From Flavobacteriales bacterium (GTDB lineage Bacteria > Bacteroidota > Bacteroidia > Flavobacteriales_F > PHOS-HE28): a stretch of 40,549 nt of DNA. Below, in pieces: positions 16,880 to 24,644 of the stretch. The stretch covers positions 1 to 40,549 of the forward strand of contig JAGQVV010000160.1 in assembly GCA_020437805.1 (NCBI GenBank), read 5' to 3'. The notes beneath the pieces are model-generated. The model was given only the letters and a program-made list of their open reading frames with translations, did not search any database and was not told the origin of the DNA. The translations under genes and the position numbers were made by a program. The stretch's first letter is position 1. Every line of letters begins with the position of its first letter.

Positions 16880-18177
16880 GGTCCGTGCTCCTTCCATGCG
16901 CTTTGTTGGTCGTCATGGCCCTTCAAGGGCAAGGCGACTGGTCCTGGGAGGAACGCGCACCACTCCCGATGCCCACAGCGAACAACGCTGTATGCGCAGG
17001 GGTGGTGGATGGTGATACACGCGTCTATTCTTTCGGAGGGATCGGCAGCGGGCTGGCCCGCACGGCCATTCATCGCAAGGCCTATCGGTACAGTACCCTT
17101 TCCGATTCATGGACCGTGCTACCCGATATACCGGACACCTCCGGCAAGATCGCTTCCGCCGCGAATGTGGTGGATGGGGTTGCATACGTCATTGGTGGTT
17201 ATCACGTGCTGGCCGGTTCCCCGTACGAGATCAGCTCGGATCGCGTGCATCGCTTGGACCTTGTGTCCGAACAATGGCTGGAGGATGGAGCCCCGATCCC
17301 GACCCCGATCGATGATCAGGTCCAGGTTGTTTGGCGCGATAGTTTGATCTACGTGATCACCGGTTGGAGCAACGTAACGAACGTGGCCGCCGTCCAGATC
17401 TATGACCCGTCGCTGGATGCGTGGAGCATTGGTACATCCGTTCCGAACAACAACCTGTACAAGGTCTTCGGGGCTTCGGGTTGCGTCTTGGGCGACACCA
17501 TTTTCTATTACGGTGGAGCATCCTTGGGAAGCAACTTCCCGGCTCAGGATGAATTACGCAAAGGCGTGATCGACCCGAACGATCCGACGGCGATCACATG
17601 GTCCCCGGCGATACCTACTGGACGGGCACGGTATCGCACGGCGTGTGGAACATTCGCGGACCGGCCTTTCTGGGTGGGTGGTTCCGCCGTGAGCTACAAC
17701 TATGATGCGGTCGCATACAACGGAAGCGGGGTGGTTTCGCCTTCTGGGGATCTGGCAGTATTGCATGGCGATGGGTCCACACTACAGTCCTTCTCGACGC
17801 CCAACGCGGCCATGGACCTACGCGGTCTGGGCGAATTGCCCGGTGGAGGGTTCCATGTGTGCGGTGGGATCGGCGCGAATGCCGAGGTGCTTTCCACGAA
17901 TTGGCTCGCGCGACCCACGGTCGTTGTCGATGAGTTGGTGGCCGGAAGTTTGAAGGTGTTCCCGGTGCCTTCCAACGGCTTGGTATTCGTGGAGCCTCCA
18001 ACAGGAATGCGCGTTGAACGCTACGCAGTGTTCAACGCATCGGGCCAGGAGGTCCGGTCCGGACCATGGGGTGCCCGAAGAGAATTGGACCTCAGTGGAA
18101 CCGCGCCTGGCATATACGTATTGCAACTTTTCGGGACCACTGCCGTATCAAGCAACAGGTTTTGGATCATGTATTGA
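16876..18177 (+). CDS. secreted kelch-repeat protein with T9SS type A sorting domain
   Basis: The mature protein is a kelch beta-propeller exported by Sec (signal MRSVLLPCALLVVMALQGQG) and then by the type IX system. Kelch blades are visible as W-x-APLP, RVYSFGG, AYRYSTLSDSWTVLPDIP, GVAYVIGGYHV, VHRLDLVSEQWLEDGAPIP, SLIYVITGWSN and TIFYYGGAS. The last 75 or so residues are a classic sorting domain: LKVFPVPSNGLVFV, then RYAVFNASGQEV, LDLSGTAPGIYVLQLF and a basic-aromatic end. The frame is open from 16777, but the signal peptide defines the ATG at 16876, which overlaps the DUF2797 stop (ATGA). It has 433 residues. Ligand or function is unknown; the surface attachment route is inferred from the family. 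Confidence 0.92.
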   Translation: MRSVLLPCALLVVMALQGQGDWSWEERAPLPMPTANNAVCAGVVDGDTRVYSFGGIGSGLARTAIHRKAYRYSTLSDSWTVLPDIPDTSGKIASAANVVDGVAYVIGGYHVLAGSPYEISSDRVHRLDLVSEQWLEDGAPIPTPIDDQVQVVWRDSLIYVITGWSNVTNVAAVQIYDPSLDAWSIGTSVPNNNLYKVFGASGCVLGDTIFYYGGASLGSNFPAQDELRKGVIDPNDPTAITWSPAIPTGRARYRTACGTFADRPFWVGGSAVSYNYDAVAYNGSGVVSPSGDLAVLHGDGSTLQSFSTPNAAMDLRGLGELPGGGFHVCGGIGANAEVLSTNWLARPTVVVDELVAGSLKVFPVPSNGLVFVEPPTGMRVERYAVFNASGQEVRSGPWGARRELDLSGTAPGIYVLQLFGTTAVSSNRFWIMY

Positions 18178-18190
18178 TCGATAGGGATAG

Positions 18191-18220
18191 CGAAAGGCCC
18201 CGGGTTTCCGGGGCCTTTCG
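18191..18220. terminator. bidirectional terminator between the kelch gene and sppA
   Basis: Perfect 13-base stem CGAAAGGCCCCGG / CCGGGGCCTTTCG with a 4-base GTTT loop. It stands between convergent genes and reads as a hairpin with a short T-run inside the right arm on either strand. Confidence 0.8.
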
Positions 18221-18238
18221 TGTGTCCTGTGGGATCGG

Positions 18239-20032
18239 TCAACGGATCTCCAGGTCGTAGGGCATACGGGCCAGGATCCCGGTTTGCTCCCTGGCCTGTT
18301 TGGCCTTGGTGAACTGCTTAAGCAATTGCGCGTCCTCACCCAAGAACCGGGTGGCCGCCCAAGTGCTCATCTGCCCGTTCAGGTCGGTCATGATCTGCTC
18401 AAAAAGATCCTTTTGTTCCGGCAGTTCAACGCGTTTGTAGTCCGCGATGCCAGCCAACTTCGCGGCTTCAGTGATCGCGGCTTCGAGGCCACCGAGCTCG
18501 TCCACCAACCCGATGCGTTTGGCATCCGTACCGGTCCATACTCGGCCTTGTCCGATGCTGTCCACCTCCGCCACGCTCATGTTGCGCCCTTCGGCAACGC
18601 GCTCCTTGAACCCTTCGTAGAACTCGTCCACGTATCCTTGGATGATGTTCTTCTCCTCCTCCGTGAGCGGTCGGCTCAGGGTCATCATATCGGCGTACTT
18701 GTGGGTCTTCTCACCATCAAAGGTGATCCCCAACTTGTTCTTGAAGAAGCCCTGCATATTGGGGATCATACCGAACACACCGATCGAACCGGTGATCGTT
18801 GTGGGCTCAGCGAAGATCTTCGTTGCCGGAGCACTGATATAGTAACCCCCGGATGCGGCCACATCACCCATGCTCACCACCACTGGCTTGTCCTTCTTTG
18901 CCAGTTCCACCTCACGCCAGATCACTTCGCTGGCCAGCCCGCTGCCACCGGGTGAATTCACCCGAAGCACAATGGCCTTGATCATCGTGTCCTCGCGCGC
19001 TTCACGGATCGTCTCGGAAAGTGAGGTCCCACCGATAACGCCGTCCTCGCTTTCGCCGCTTGCGATGCTTCCCTCGGCATAGATCACGGCCAACTTCTCC
19101 TTCTTGCCACCCTTGCTGTATCCTGGTGTGAAGGAGCGCGCGTATTTGCCGAGTTCGGCGAACTTCAATTCTTGATCGGCCGGAACGTCCATCCGTTCCC
19201 GCAGGATATCCAGGACCTCGTCCCGGTACTTGAGCCCGTCCACGAGTCCCAATTCCAGCGCGGACTCCGCGTTGCGAACAAGCAGGCTGTCCACGATCAG
19301 GTTCAATCGGTCCTTGTCGATCTTCCTGTTGGTGGATACCGCTTGCAAGTGTTCCGCCCAAAGCCCCGCCAATAGCACTCGGTTCTGTTCCCTGTTCGCT
19401 TCGCTCATCTTCTCCTCCGTGAAGACTTCTCCGAAGCTTTTGAATCGGTTGTTGCTGCCCCTGATGAACTGCACGTCGATGTCGAGCTTCTCGAACATTC
19501 CCTTGTAGAACATATACTCGCTGCGCAATCCACGATAGTCCACATCGCCCTTGGGCTGGAGGTAGATCGCATCGGCTGCAGTGGCCATGTAATACGTTCC
19601 TTGGGTGTATGAGTCACTGTACGCGATCACCGGCTTGCCGCTTTCCTGTTTGAAGGCGAGCAGTTTCTCCCGCACCTCTCTCATCGTGGCGAAACCAGCT
19701 TGCATACCGGTCAGGTCCAGGAAGATGCCTTCGATATGGTCATCGGTGCGAGCGTGGTCCAAGCTTGCCAACAGGATGTTGAGGCCGATGGTGTTGGCAT
19801 CGCGGAACGGACCGAGATCGAACAGGAAATCATCCTTGCTGCCGCGGTCCACGATCCCTTGGTCCAAGCGCAGGTGCAGGATCGAATTGTCGCTGATCGT
19901 GGTGGGTTTGTTGCCCGAAGAGAAACCGGAGCCAAGTGCTGCCAGTGAGCCGATCAGGATCATGATCAACACGAAGCCGATCAGAAAGGTGCCCACCATG
20001 CTGGCGAACATGAATTTCAGGAACTGTCTCAT
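18239..20032 (-). CDS. sppA: signal peptide peptidase SppA, 67K type
   Basis: This 597-residue inner-membrane serine protease degrades cleaved signal peptides and misfolded membrane proteins. One membrane segment (about 12-34) anchors a periplasmic body of two tandem protease-like domains. The catalytic Lys is Lys198 in NNRFKSFGEVF in the first half, and the nucleophile is Ser394 in MGDVAASGGYYISAPA in the second, the split dyad seen in E. coli SppA. The VNSPGGSGLASE oxyanion-region segment at 359-369 and TTITGSIGVFGM near 411-422 are intact. Length matches the full double-domain form, not the short SohB-like form. It is divergent from folK; its TAnnTTCG box is 22 bases before the ATG. Confidence 0.96.
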   Translation of the reverse strand: MRQFLKFMFASMVGTFLIGFVLIMILIGSLAALGSGFSSGNKPTTISDNSILHLRLDQGIVDRGSKDDFLFDLGPFRDANTIGLNILLASLDHARTDDHIEGIFLDLTGMQAGFATMREVREKLLAFKQESGKPVIAYSDSYTQGTYYMATAADAIYLQPKGDVDYRGLRSEYMFYKGMFEKLDIDVQFIRGSNNRFKSFGEVFTEEKMSEANREQNRVLLAGLWAEHLQAVSTNRKIDKDRLNLIVDSLLVRNAESALELGLVDGLKYRDEVLDILRERMDVPADQELKFAELGKYARSFTPGYSKGGKKEKLAVIYAEGSIASGESEDGVIGGTSLSETIREAREDTMIKAIVLRVNSPGGSGLASEVIWREVELAKKDKPVVVSMGDVAASGGYYISAPATKIFAEPTTITGSIGVFGMIPNMQGFFKNKLGITFDGEKTHKYADMMTLSRPLTEEEKNIIQGYVDEFYEGFKERVAEGRNMSVAEVDSIGQGRVWTGTDAKRIGLVDELGGLEAAITEAAKLAGIADYKRVELPEQKDLFEQIMTDLNGQMSTWAATRFLGEDAQLLKQFTKAKQAREQTGILARMPYDLEIR

Positions 20033-20053
20033 GGGAAGATTCTTTTGCAGGGA

Positions 20054-20061
20054 CGAAACTA
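20054..20061 (-). promoter_or_regulatory. -7 promoter box of sppA
   Basis: The minus strand reads TAGTTTCG (TAnnTTCG type), 22 bases before the sppA ATG. Confidence 0.5.
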
Positions 20062-20129
20062 GGTGCGTCCGGACCAGAGAACGGCCTGGATCACATGAAC
20101 GGCAAGGCGCCCGGATAGGAGGCCCCGGA

Positions 20130-20137
20130 TAGCTTTG
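20130..20137 (+). promoter_or_regulatory. -7 promoter box of folK
   Basis: TAGCTTTG matches TAnnTTTG exactly and ends 6 bases before the ATG at 20143, so the folK transcript may be leaderless or nearly so. The GTG at 20137 that also opens the frame lies within the box and is unlikely to be the start. Confidence 0.5.
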
Positions 20138-20142
20138 TGCCC

Positions 20143-20613
20143 ATGGCCGAAAAGCGTATCGTTCTACTTCTGGGAGGTAATATCGGGGTGCCTCAGGACA
20201 CGTTTGAGCAGGCAGAGAAGGTCATCAATACACGAGTTGGTGTCGTGCTCGCCCGCAGCAGGGACCACTGGAGCCCACCATGGGGGTTCAGCGATGAGCG
20301 CTTGTTCCTCAACAGGGCCTTGGTCCTTCGCAGCGGTCTATCAGCGTCCGAGGTGTTGAACGTATGTTTGCGCATCGAGACCGATCTGGGACGCGTACGA
20401 CCTGCCGATGGCACTGTGGTGGCGCGCCCGATCGACATCGACATCCTTGCGGTGGAGGGCCATGTGATCCAAGAGAACGCGCTGTTGGTGCCGCACCCGC
20501 GCCTGGAACAGCGACGTTTCGCCTTGGCTCCCATGGCCGACATTTGGCCTTCTTGGCGTCATCCTGTAACTGGGCTCACCGTTCTTGAGCTATTGGACAA
20601 CTTGCCTGCTTGA
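20143..20613 (+). CDS. folK: 6-hydroxymethyl-7,8-dihydropterin pyrophosphokinase
   Basis: FolK transfers pyrophosphate from ATP to hydroxymethyl-dihydropterin, the step before dihydropteroate synthase in folate synthesis. Marks are MAEKRIVLLLGGNIGVPQDTF, SPPWGFSDERLFLNRALVL (pterin pocket with Trp and Phe), and the signature GRVRPADGTVVARPIDIDIL with the Mg-binding Asp pair. It has 156 residues, a normal monofunctional FolK. It is followed after 4 bases by a deoxynucleoside kinase, so the two are an operon. It complements thyA-folA elsewhere in the window. The start is ATG 20143 rather than GTG 20137, which sits inside the promoter box. Confidence 0.95.
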   Translation: MAEKRIVLLLGGNIGVPQDTFEQAEKVINTRVGVVLARSRDHWSPPWGFSDERLFLNRALVLRSGLSASEVLNVCLRIETDLGRVRPADGTVVARPIDIDILAVEGHVIQENALLVPHPRLEQRRFALAPMADIWPSWRHPVTGLTVLELLDNLPA

Positions 20614-20617
20614 TCCC

Positions 20618-21247
20618 ATGCAGTATTCGTACATCGCTGTGGAGGGCCTGATCGGTGCCGGCAAGACGACCCTTGCGAAGCGTTTGGCCCAGCAATGGCA
20701 TGGGCGTCTGGTGCTGGAGGAATTCGATGACAACCCCTTCCTGCCCCGATTCTACAATGACCCCGAACGCTATGGCTTTTCCGTGGAGCTTTCGTTCCTG
20801 GCACAGCGCTATCATCAGCTCAAGCGAACCACCGAACAGGACTTGTTCAGCGCATGCACCATTGCGGATTATTCACTCGGCAAGTCGGTGATCTTCGCAA
20901 ACGTGACCTTGAAGGCGGATGAATATGCCCTGTTCCGGGACCTTTACGGGATCATGTACAAGGATCTGCCTCGACCGGAACTCATCGTGTACTTGCACCT
21001 GGGTATGGATCGGGTGAAGGAGCGTATCAAGGAACGGGGTAGGAGTTATGAACAAAGTATCCCCATTGATTATCTGGCAAAACTGCAGGACCGCTACCTG
21101 GACCATCTTCAAAAACTCGATCAGGGTCGCGTCTTGGTCGTTGATCTTGGGCAACACGACCTCATGCATGAGCCGCTTGTCTATGCGGAACTGCTGCGCG
21201 AGATCACCGCCGAAGTGCCTGCTGGGTACAGGGTGGTGGCACTGTGA
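20618..21247 (+). CDS. deoxynucleoside kinase (second paralogue)
   Basis: The 209-residue enzyme is a nucleoside-salvage kinase of the same family as the 12916-13617 gene. P-loop GLIGAGKT is at 10-17; the FDDNPFLPRFYNDPERYGF motif, the FSVELSFLAQRYHQL helix, ADYSLGKSVIFANVTL in place of the DR-Y-E motif of the other paralogue, and the lid RGRSYEQSIPIDYL follow. The motif difference suggests a different substrate from the first paralogue, in the way deoxyadenosine- and deoxyguanosine-preferring subunits differ; this is inference. It lacks the basic C-terminal tail. It begins 4 bases after folK. An earlier TTG (20585) is in frame but inside folK, and homologues begin at the hydrophobic YIAVEG strand, so ATG 20618 is used. 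Confidence 0.92.
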   Translation: MQYSYIAVEGLIGAGKTTLAKRLAQQWHGRLVLEEFDDNPFLPRFYNDPERYGFSVELSFLAQRYHQLKRTTEQDLFSACTIADYSLGKSVIFANVTLKADEYALFRDLYGIMYKDLPRPELIVYLHLGMDRVKERIKERGRSYEQSIPIDYLAKLQDRYLDHLQKLDQGRVLVVDLGQHDLMHEPLVYAELLREITAEVPAGYRVVAL

Positions 21248-21308
21248 TGCACCTCTGCATGTTAAGAAGTGGCATATTCTTGGGAAGCAAAGCATGGAAC
21301 GGCATGGT

Positions 21309-21316
21309 TATACTTG
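21309..21316 (+). promoter_or_regulatory. possible -7 box of the TPR/OmpA lipoprotein gene
   Basis: TATACTTG differs from TAnnTTTG by one base and ends 32 bases before the ATG at 21348. A TTG lies 26 bases upstream, rather far for a -33 element. Confidence 0.35.
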
Positions 21317-21347
21317 CAGCCGAAATCACTCACCAAGGAACGAATTC

Positions 21348-23057
21348 ATGGAAAAGCGGCACCTGAAGGGCCTGTCCCTATTGGCCATTACACTCATTGC
21401 CCTCAGCGGTTGCGGCGGCCTGGGGAAAATGAACAAGTACGTCGAGAACATCAAATACACGGTGGATCCGAACCCCCTGATCGTACAAGGCGATTCCGTT
21501 GCGGTGTCCGTGAATGGGAACTTCCCCGGGAAATACTTCTACAAGAAGGCCCAAGTGGAACTCACCCCCACCTTGATGTACACCGGTGGCGAGACCCCTT
21601 TCAAGACCGCCTACTTCCAAGGCGAGAAGGCCGTGGGCAACAACACCGTGATCCCGTATGAGACCGGTAAGGCATTCAACTACGCCCATAAGGTGGCGTA
21701 CACGCCGGCCATGAGCGAGAGCGAGTTGATGGTCAAGATCCTGGGCAAGCAAGGCAACAAGGAACTGGCCTTCGATCCCATCAAGTTGGCCGATGGTGTG
21801 ATCACCACCCCGTACTTGATGATGAGCGACGATAAAGTGCTCTTGGGCAAGGACGCGTTCGAGCGCATCACGAACCACAGCCAGGATGCAACGCTCAATT
21901 ACTTGGTGAATTCCTCACAGGTGCGCGGTACCGAATTGAAAGAGGACGACATCAAGGCCATGGCCACCTTCATCAAGGAGTTCGCCAAGAAGGGCAATAT
22001 CAAGCTCCAGAGCTTGGCCATCGACGCGTGGGCCAGCCCGGAGGGAGAATTGAGCCTGAATGAGAACCTGGCCGACGACCGCGCGAAGAGCGCCAAAGGA
22101 TGGGTGAAGCCGGAGCTGCTCCGCGCCAAGTCCGATACGGCAAAGGCAGATGAGTTCTACAAACTCACCCCTCGTGGCGAGGATTGGGATGGCTTCAAGG
22201 CCGCCATGCAGGCCAGTAACATCGCAGACAAGGACCTCGTGCTCCGCGTATTGGAAATGTATCCCGATGTGGCCAAGCGCGAAGCTGAGGTGAAGAACAT
22301 GGCTGCGACCTATGAAGAGATCGCTGACAAGATCCTGCCCGCCCTGCGCCGTAGCGAGATGAAGCTGAACTACCAGATCATCGGGAAGACCGATGCGCAG
22401 CTCACTGAAATGAGCCGCACAATGCCTGATTCCCTGAACGTGGAGGAGTTGCTCTTCGCAGCCACCTTGACCACCGACCTGAACGAGCAGCTCCGCATCT
22501 ACAAGGAGACCGAGCGCGTGCATTCCGGCGACTACCGCGGCGCCAACAACGTCGGCTACATCTACATGATGCAGAATAAGCTGGCCGAAGCCGAAGCCCA
22601 GTTCCAGAAGGCCAACACCATCATGGACAACCCGGTAAGCACCAACAACCTTGGTGTGGTGGCCCGGTTGAAAGGCGATCGCAAGAAGGCCGTTGAACTC
22701 TATGGCAAGGCCATGGCCGCCGGTCCGGAGGTGAAGTACAATCTTGGCATCATCAATATCCAGAATGGTGACTACGCCAGCGCCAATAGCAACATGAGCG
22801 GTACCAAGAGCTTCAACGCCGCATTGGCGAAGATGCTCGGCGGCGACCCCGCCGGAGCACAAGCTATCATGGATGGCAGCTCCGACAAGGACAGCGCCAT
22901 GGGCCACTACTTAATGGCCATCATTGGTGCACGCCAGAACAACGGCGACATGGTCCGGAACCACCTCGGCATGGCTGTTCAGAAGGACGCCAGCCTTCGC
23001 GAGAAAGCGATGAAGGACCTCGAGTTCCGTGAGTTCAAGGACAACCTGGGTCTCTGA
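21348..23057 (+). CDS. outer-membrane lipoprotein with OmpA-like domain and TPR repeats
   Basis: The 569-residue protein starts with a lipoprotein signal: a Lys/Arg n-region, LSLLAITLIA, then LSGC with the lipidated Cys at 22. Residues 30-160 are a beta-rich region. The middle (about 190-260) is OmpA-like, with YLVNSSQVR, EDDIKAMATFIKEFAKK, and the Bacteroidota ASPEG motif followed by N..LADDRAKSA, which in related proteins contacts peptidoglycan. The C-terminal 200 or so residues are TPR helices (GANNVGYIYMMQNKLAEAEAQFQKA, NNLGVVARLKGDRKKAVELYGKAMA). It probably links envelope layers or scaffolds a complex; the exact role is unknown. The frame is open upstream to 21048, but the signal peptide fixes ATG 21348. 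A strong terminator follows. Confidence 0.9.
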   Translation: MEKRHLKGLSLLAITLIALSGCGGLGKMNKYVENIKYTVDPNPLIVQGDSVAVSVNGNFPGKYFYKKAQVELTPTLMYTGGETPFKTAYFQGEKAVGNNTVIPYETGKAFNYAHKVAYTPAMSESELMVKILGKQGNKELAFDPIKLADGVITTPYLMMSDDKVLLGKDAFERITNHSQDATLNYLVNSSQVRGTELKEDDIKAMATFIKEFAKKGNIKLQSLAIDAWASPEGELSLNENLADDRAKSAKGWVKPELLRAKSDTAKADEFYKLTPRGEDWDGFKAAMQASNIADKDLVLRVLEMYPDVAKREAEVKNMAATYEEIADKILPALRRSEMKLNYQIIGKTDAQLTEMSRTMPDSLNVEELLFAATLTTDLNEQLRIYKETERVHSGDYRGANNVGYIYMMQNKLAEAEAQFQKANTIMDNPVSTNNLGVVARLKGDRKKAVELYGKAMAAGPEVKYNLGIINIQNGDYASANSNMSGTKSFNAALAKMLGGDPAGAQAIMDGSSDKDSAMGHYLMAIIGARQNNGDMVRNHLGMAVQKDASLREKAMKDLEFREFKDNLGL

Positions 23058-23078
23058 TCCCAGGAACACCGGTATTCA

Positions 23079-23108
23079 CGAAGCCCCCACAGCAATGTGG
23101 GGGCTTCG
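23079..23108 (+). terminator. intrinsic terminator of the TPR/OmpA lipoprotein gene
   Basis: Perfect 13-base stem CGAAGCCCCCACA / TGTGGGGGCTTCG closed by a GCAA tetraloop, 22 bases after the stop codon, followed by TCGTTCG. Confidence 0.85.
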
Positions 23109-23421
23109 TCGTTCGATCTCGTGGGTGATCGAACTGGATCTCGGTTTATCGACCAATGGCACGTGGTCCATTGATCTCACACTTCCCCTTTATGCGATCC
23201 GCTGAAGGCCGCATCTCGGGTAGCTCCATGGCAGTTGTCCGCAAGAGCTGCACGTTTACGAATCCTTCGCAATTGCCTCCCGGACGACCGCCGGTCTTTG
23301 ATAGAGGTCACGTTGGATGGGTATCGTGGTTCAATCGAGGGGTCCAGTAGGTGAGGCTTCACGATGATCCATATCCATCTGTCGCATGCACCGTCATCTT
23401 TGCAACGGACCTTGAGCAGCA

Positions 23422-23457
23422 CTACGCCGTGGCTCCGGATCCGGAGCCACAGCGTAG
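23422..23457. repeat. 36-base near-perfect palindrome in the intergenic region
   Basis: The core GTGGCTCCGGA/TCCGGAGCCAC (23429-23450) is a perfect 22-base palindrome. One mismatched pair (23428 and 23451) separates it from a further 6 paired bases, CTACGC / GCGTAG. No T-run follows on either strand. Confidence 0.8.
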
Positions 23458-23481
23458 GTAATGAAGGTCATCGGATATCAC

Positions 23482-23510
23482 CCTATCCAAACGCACACAT
23501 GCCTATCCAA
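23482..23510. repeat. direct repeat CCTATCCAA, two copies 20 bases apart
   Basis: Copies at 23482-23490 and 23502-23510 are identical; the 20-base period is close to two helical turns. Confidence 0.5.
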
Positions 23511-23562
23511 CGAGGAATGCCCTGCTCTATGCAAGTCCCATTTCCATGGATCCCCGTGGATC

Positions 23563-24537
23563 CTAGAACACGATCTTCTGGCGTCGGATACGCGTACGGT
23601 ACTTTTTGGAGCCGCTCCGGAACTTGACCAACTTGTAGTGCACTTGCGCCTTCAAGAAGAGGTAGGCATCAAGATCCGACTCATCGCCACGTTGCTGCCC
23701 GGTCGCGGTAGGGTTGATCCCGAATTCGGCCAGACTACCCAAGTTCGGGTCGGCCAAATAGGCACCGATCTCTCCGTGTGCCGCGAGCAGCGCATCGTTG
23801 TCGTAATAGACAGTGCTCACATCATCGATATAGTCCGTGAACGTCTTGGTGTACTGGATCTCCAGGCCATAGCTGATCTGTTTGCTCAGGGCCTTCCGGA
23901 TGCCGAAACCCATTGGGATGCACACTTGGAAGTTGTTGTACTCCGGTGCCCCGCCTTCCAAGCCCTGTCCTTCGGTGCCCAGGGGCTTCAGCCGCACCCA
24001 GGTGTTCTGGAACTGCGTCTTGGGGTCGAAATAGAAACCGCCGATGCCGACGAACGCATAGAATCCCACACGCGAGGACTTCGTCCCCTTGACTCCGCGC
24101 AGGTCATACACATGGCCGAGTTCCTCACTGAACATGTGGAACTCATAGACCACGGATAGTTCATACACATCGCTCTTGAAGTTCAAGTTCCTGTTCTGGC
24201 GGAAGGGCTCGGTCGTGAGGTTGTCATTGCCGGCAAGGATACCGTATGTGAAACGGGTCCGCAGGGCCATCTTTCGCGCTAGGAAATAGCGGAAGTCGAT
24301 GTGTGCTGCAGGCCGGGTCTTGCTCAACTCAAGATCCCACACGAACGGTGATCCGATCTGGTTCCGGCCACCGAGCTCTCCCAAGAAGTTGGAGACCCCG
24401 AATCCGAAGCTGAGTTCCTGCCGATGCGTTTTCCAATAGCTGGACTGCCGGAAGTACTGGCCATGGGCGGGCAACGCGCAAAGGCCCAAGCCCAGCACGA
24501 ACAGAACAAGAAGAAAGCTGGAGTATCGTTTCAGCAT
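23563..24537 (-). CDS. DUF6089 outer-membrane beta-barrel protein (PorG-like)
   Basis: The 324-residue protein has a Sec signal peptide (MLKRYSSFLLVLFVLGLGLCALPAHGQ) and a mature part made of amphipathic strands ending in aromatic residues, as in outer-membrane barrels. The start of the mature domain, QELSFGFGVSNFLGELGGRNQIGS, is characteristic of DUF6089, the family that contains the T9SS component PorG. Several paralogues occur per genome, so this may not be PorG itself. It ends in a very basic tail (GSKKYRTRIRRQKIVF) rather than the usual aromatic terminus. The upstream ATG 24561 overlaps an exact -7 box at 24559-24566, so the start is ATG 24537, 22 bases from the box. Confidence 0.85.
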   Translation of the reverse strand: MLKRYSSFLLVLFVLGLGLCALPAHGQYFRQSSYWKTHRQELSFGFGVSNFLGELGGRNQIGSPFVWDLELSKTRPAAHIDFRYFLARKMALRTRFTYGILAGNDNLTTEPFRQNRNLNFKSDVYELSVVYEFHMFSEELGHVYDLRGVKGTKSSRVGFYAFVGIGGFYFDPKTQFQNTWVRLKPLGTEGQGLEGGAPEYNNFQVCIPMGFGIRKALSKQISYGLEIQYTKTFTDYIDDVSTVYYDNDALLAAHGEIGAYLADPNLGSLAEFGINPTATGQQRGDESDLDAYLFLKAQVHYKLVKFRSGSKKYRTRIRRQKIVF

Positions 24538-24558
24538 ATGCGCGGGGCCGGTCGCGAC

Positions 24559-24566
24559 CAAATATA
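24559..24566 (-). promoter_or_regulatory. -7 promoter box of the DUF6089 gene
   Basis: The minus strand reads TATATTTG, an exact TAnnTTTG match, 22 bases before the ATG at 24537. Confidence 0.6.
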
Positions 24567-24644
24567 GCGGCTTTGGGGGATACGGACGGTAGGCTGCTTC
24601 CCTTCTATCCTCATAGACCTGTGAAAATCGTTTTGGTTGCCTTT

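Larger units (their letters stand above)
23109..23562. other. 454-base non-coding region downstream of two convergent genes
   Basis: No open frame here resembles a protein. The stretch contains a 36-base palindrome (23422-23457), a direct repeat CCTATCCAA at 23482 and 23502, and paired GGATCC sites four bases apart just past the stop of the DUF6089 gene. It is unusually long for this densely packed window and could hold a small RNA. Confidence 0.5.

Noticed and set aside
21915-22907. 330-codon minus-strand open frame inside the TPR lipoprotein gene
   Set aside because: It is antisense to a well-supported gene, with His/Val/Leu-rich composition typical of shadows.
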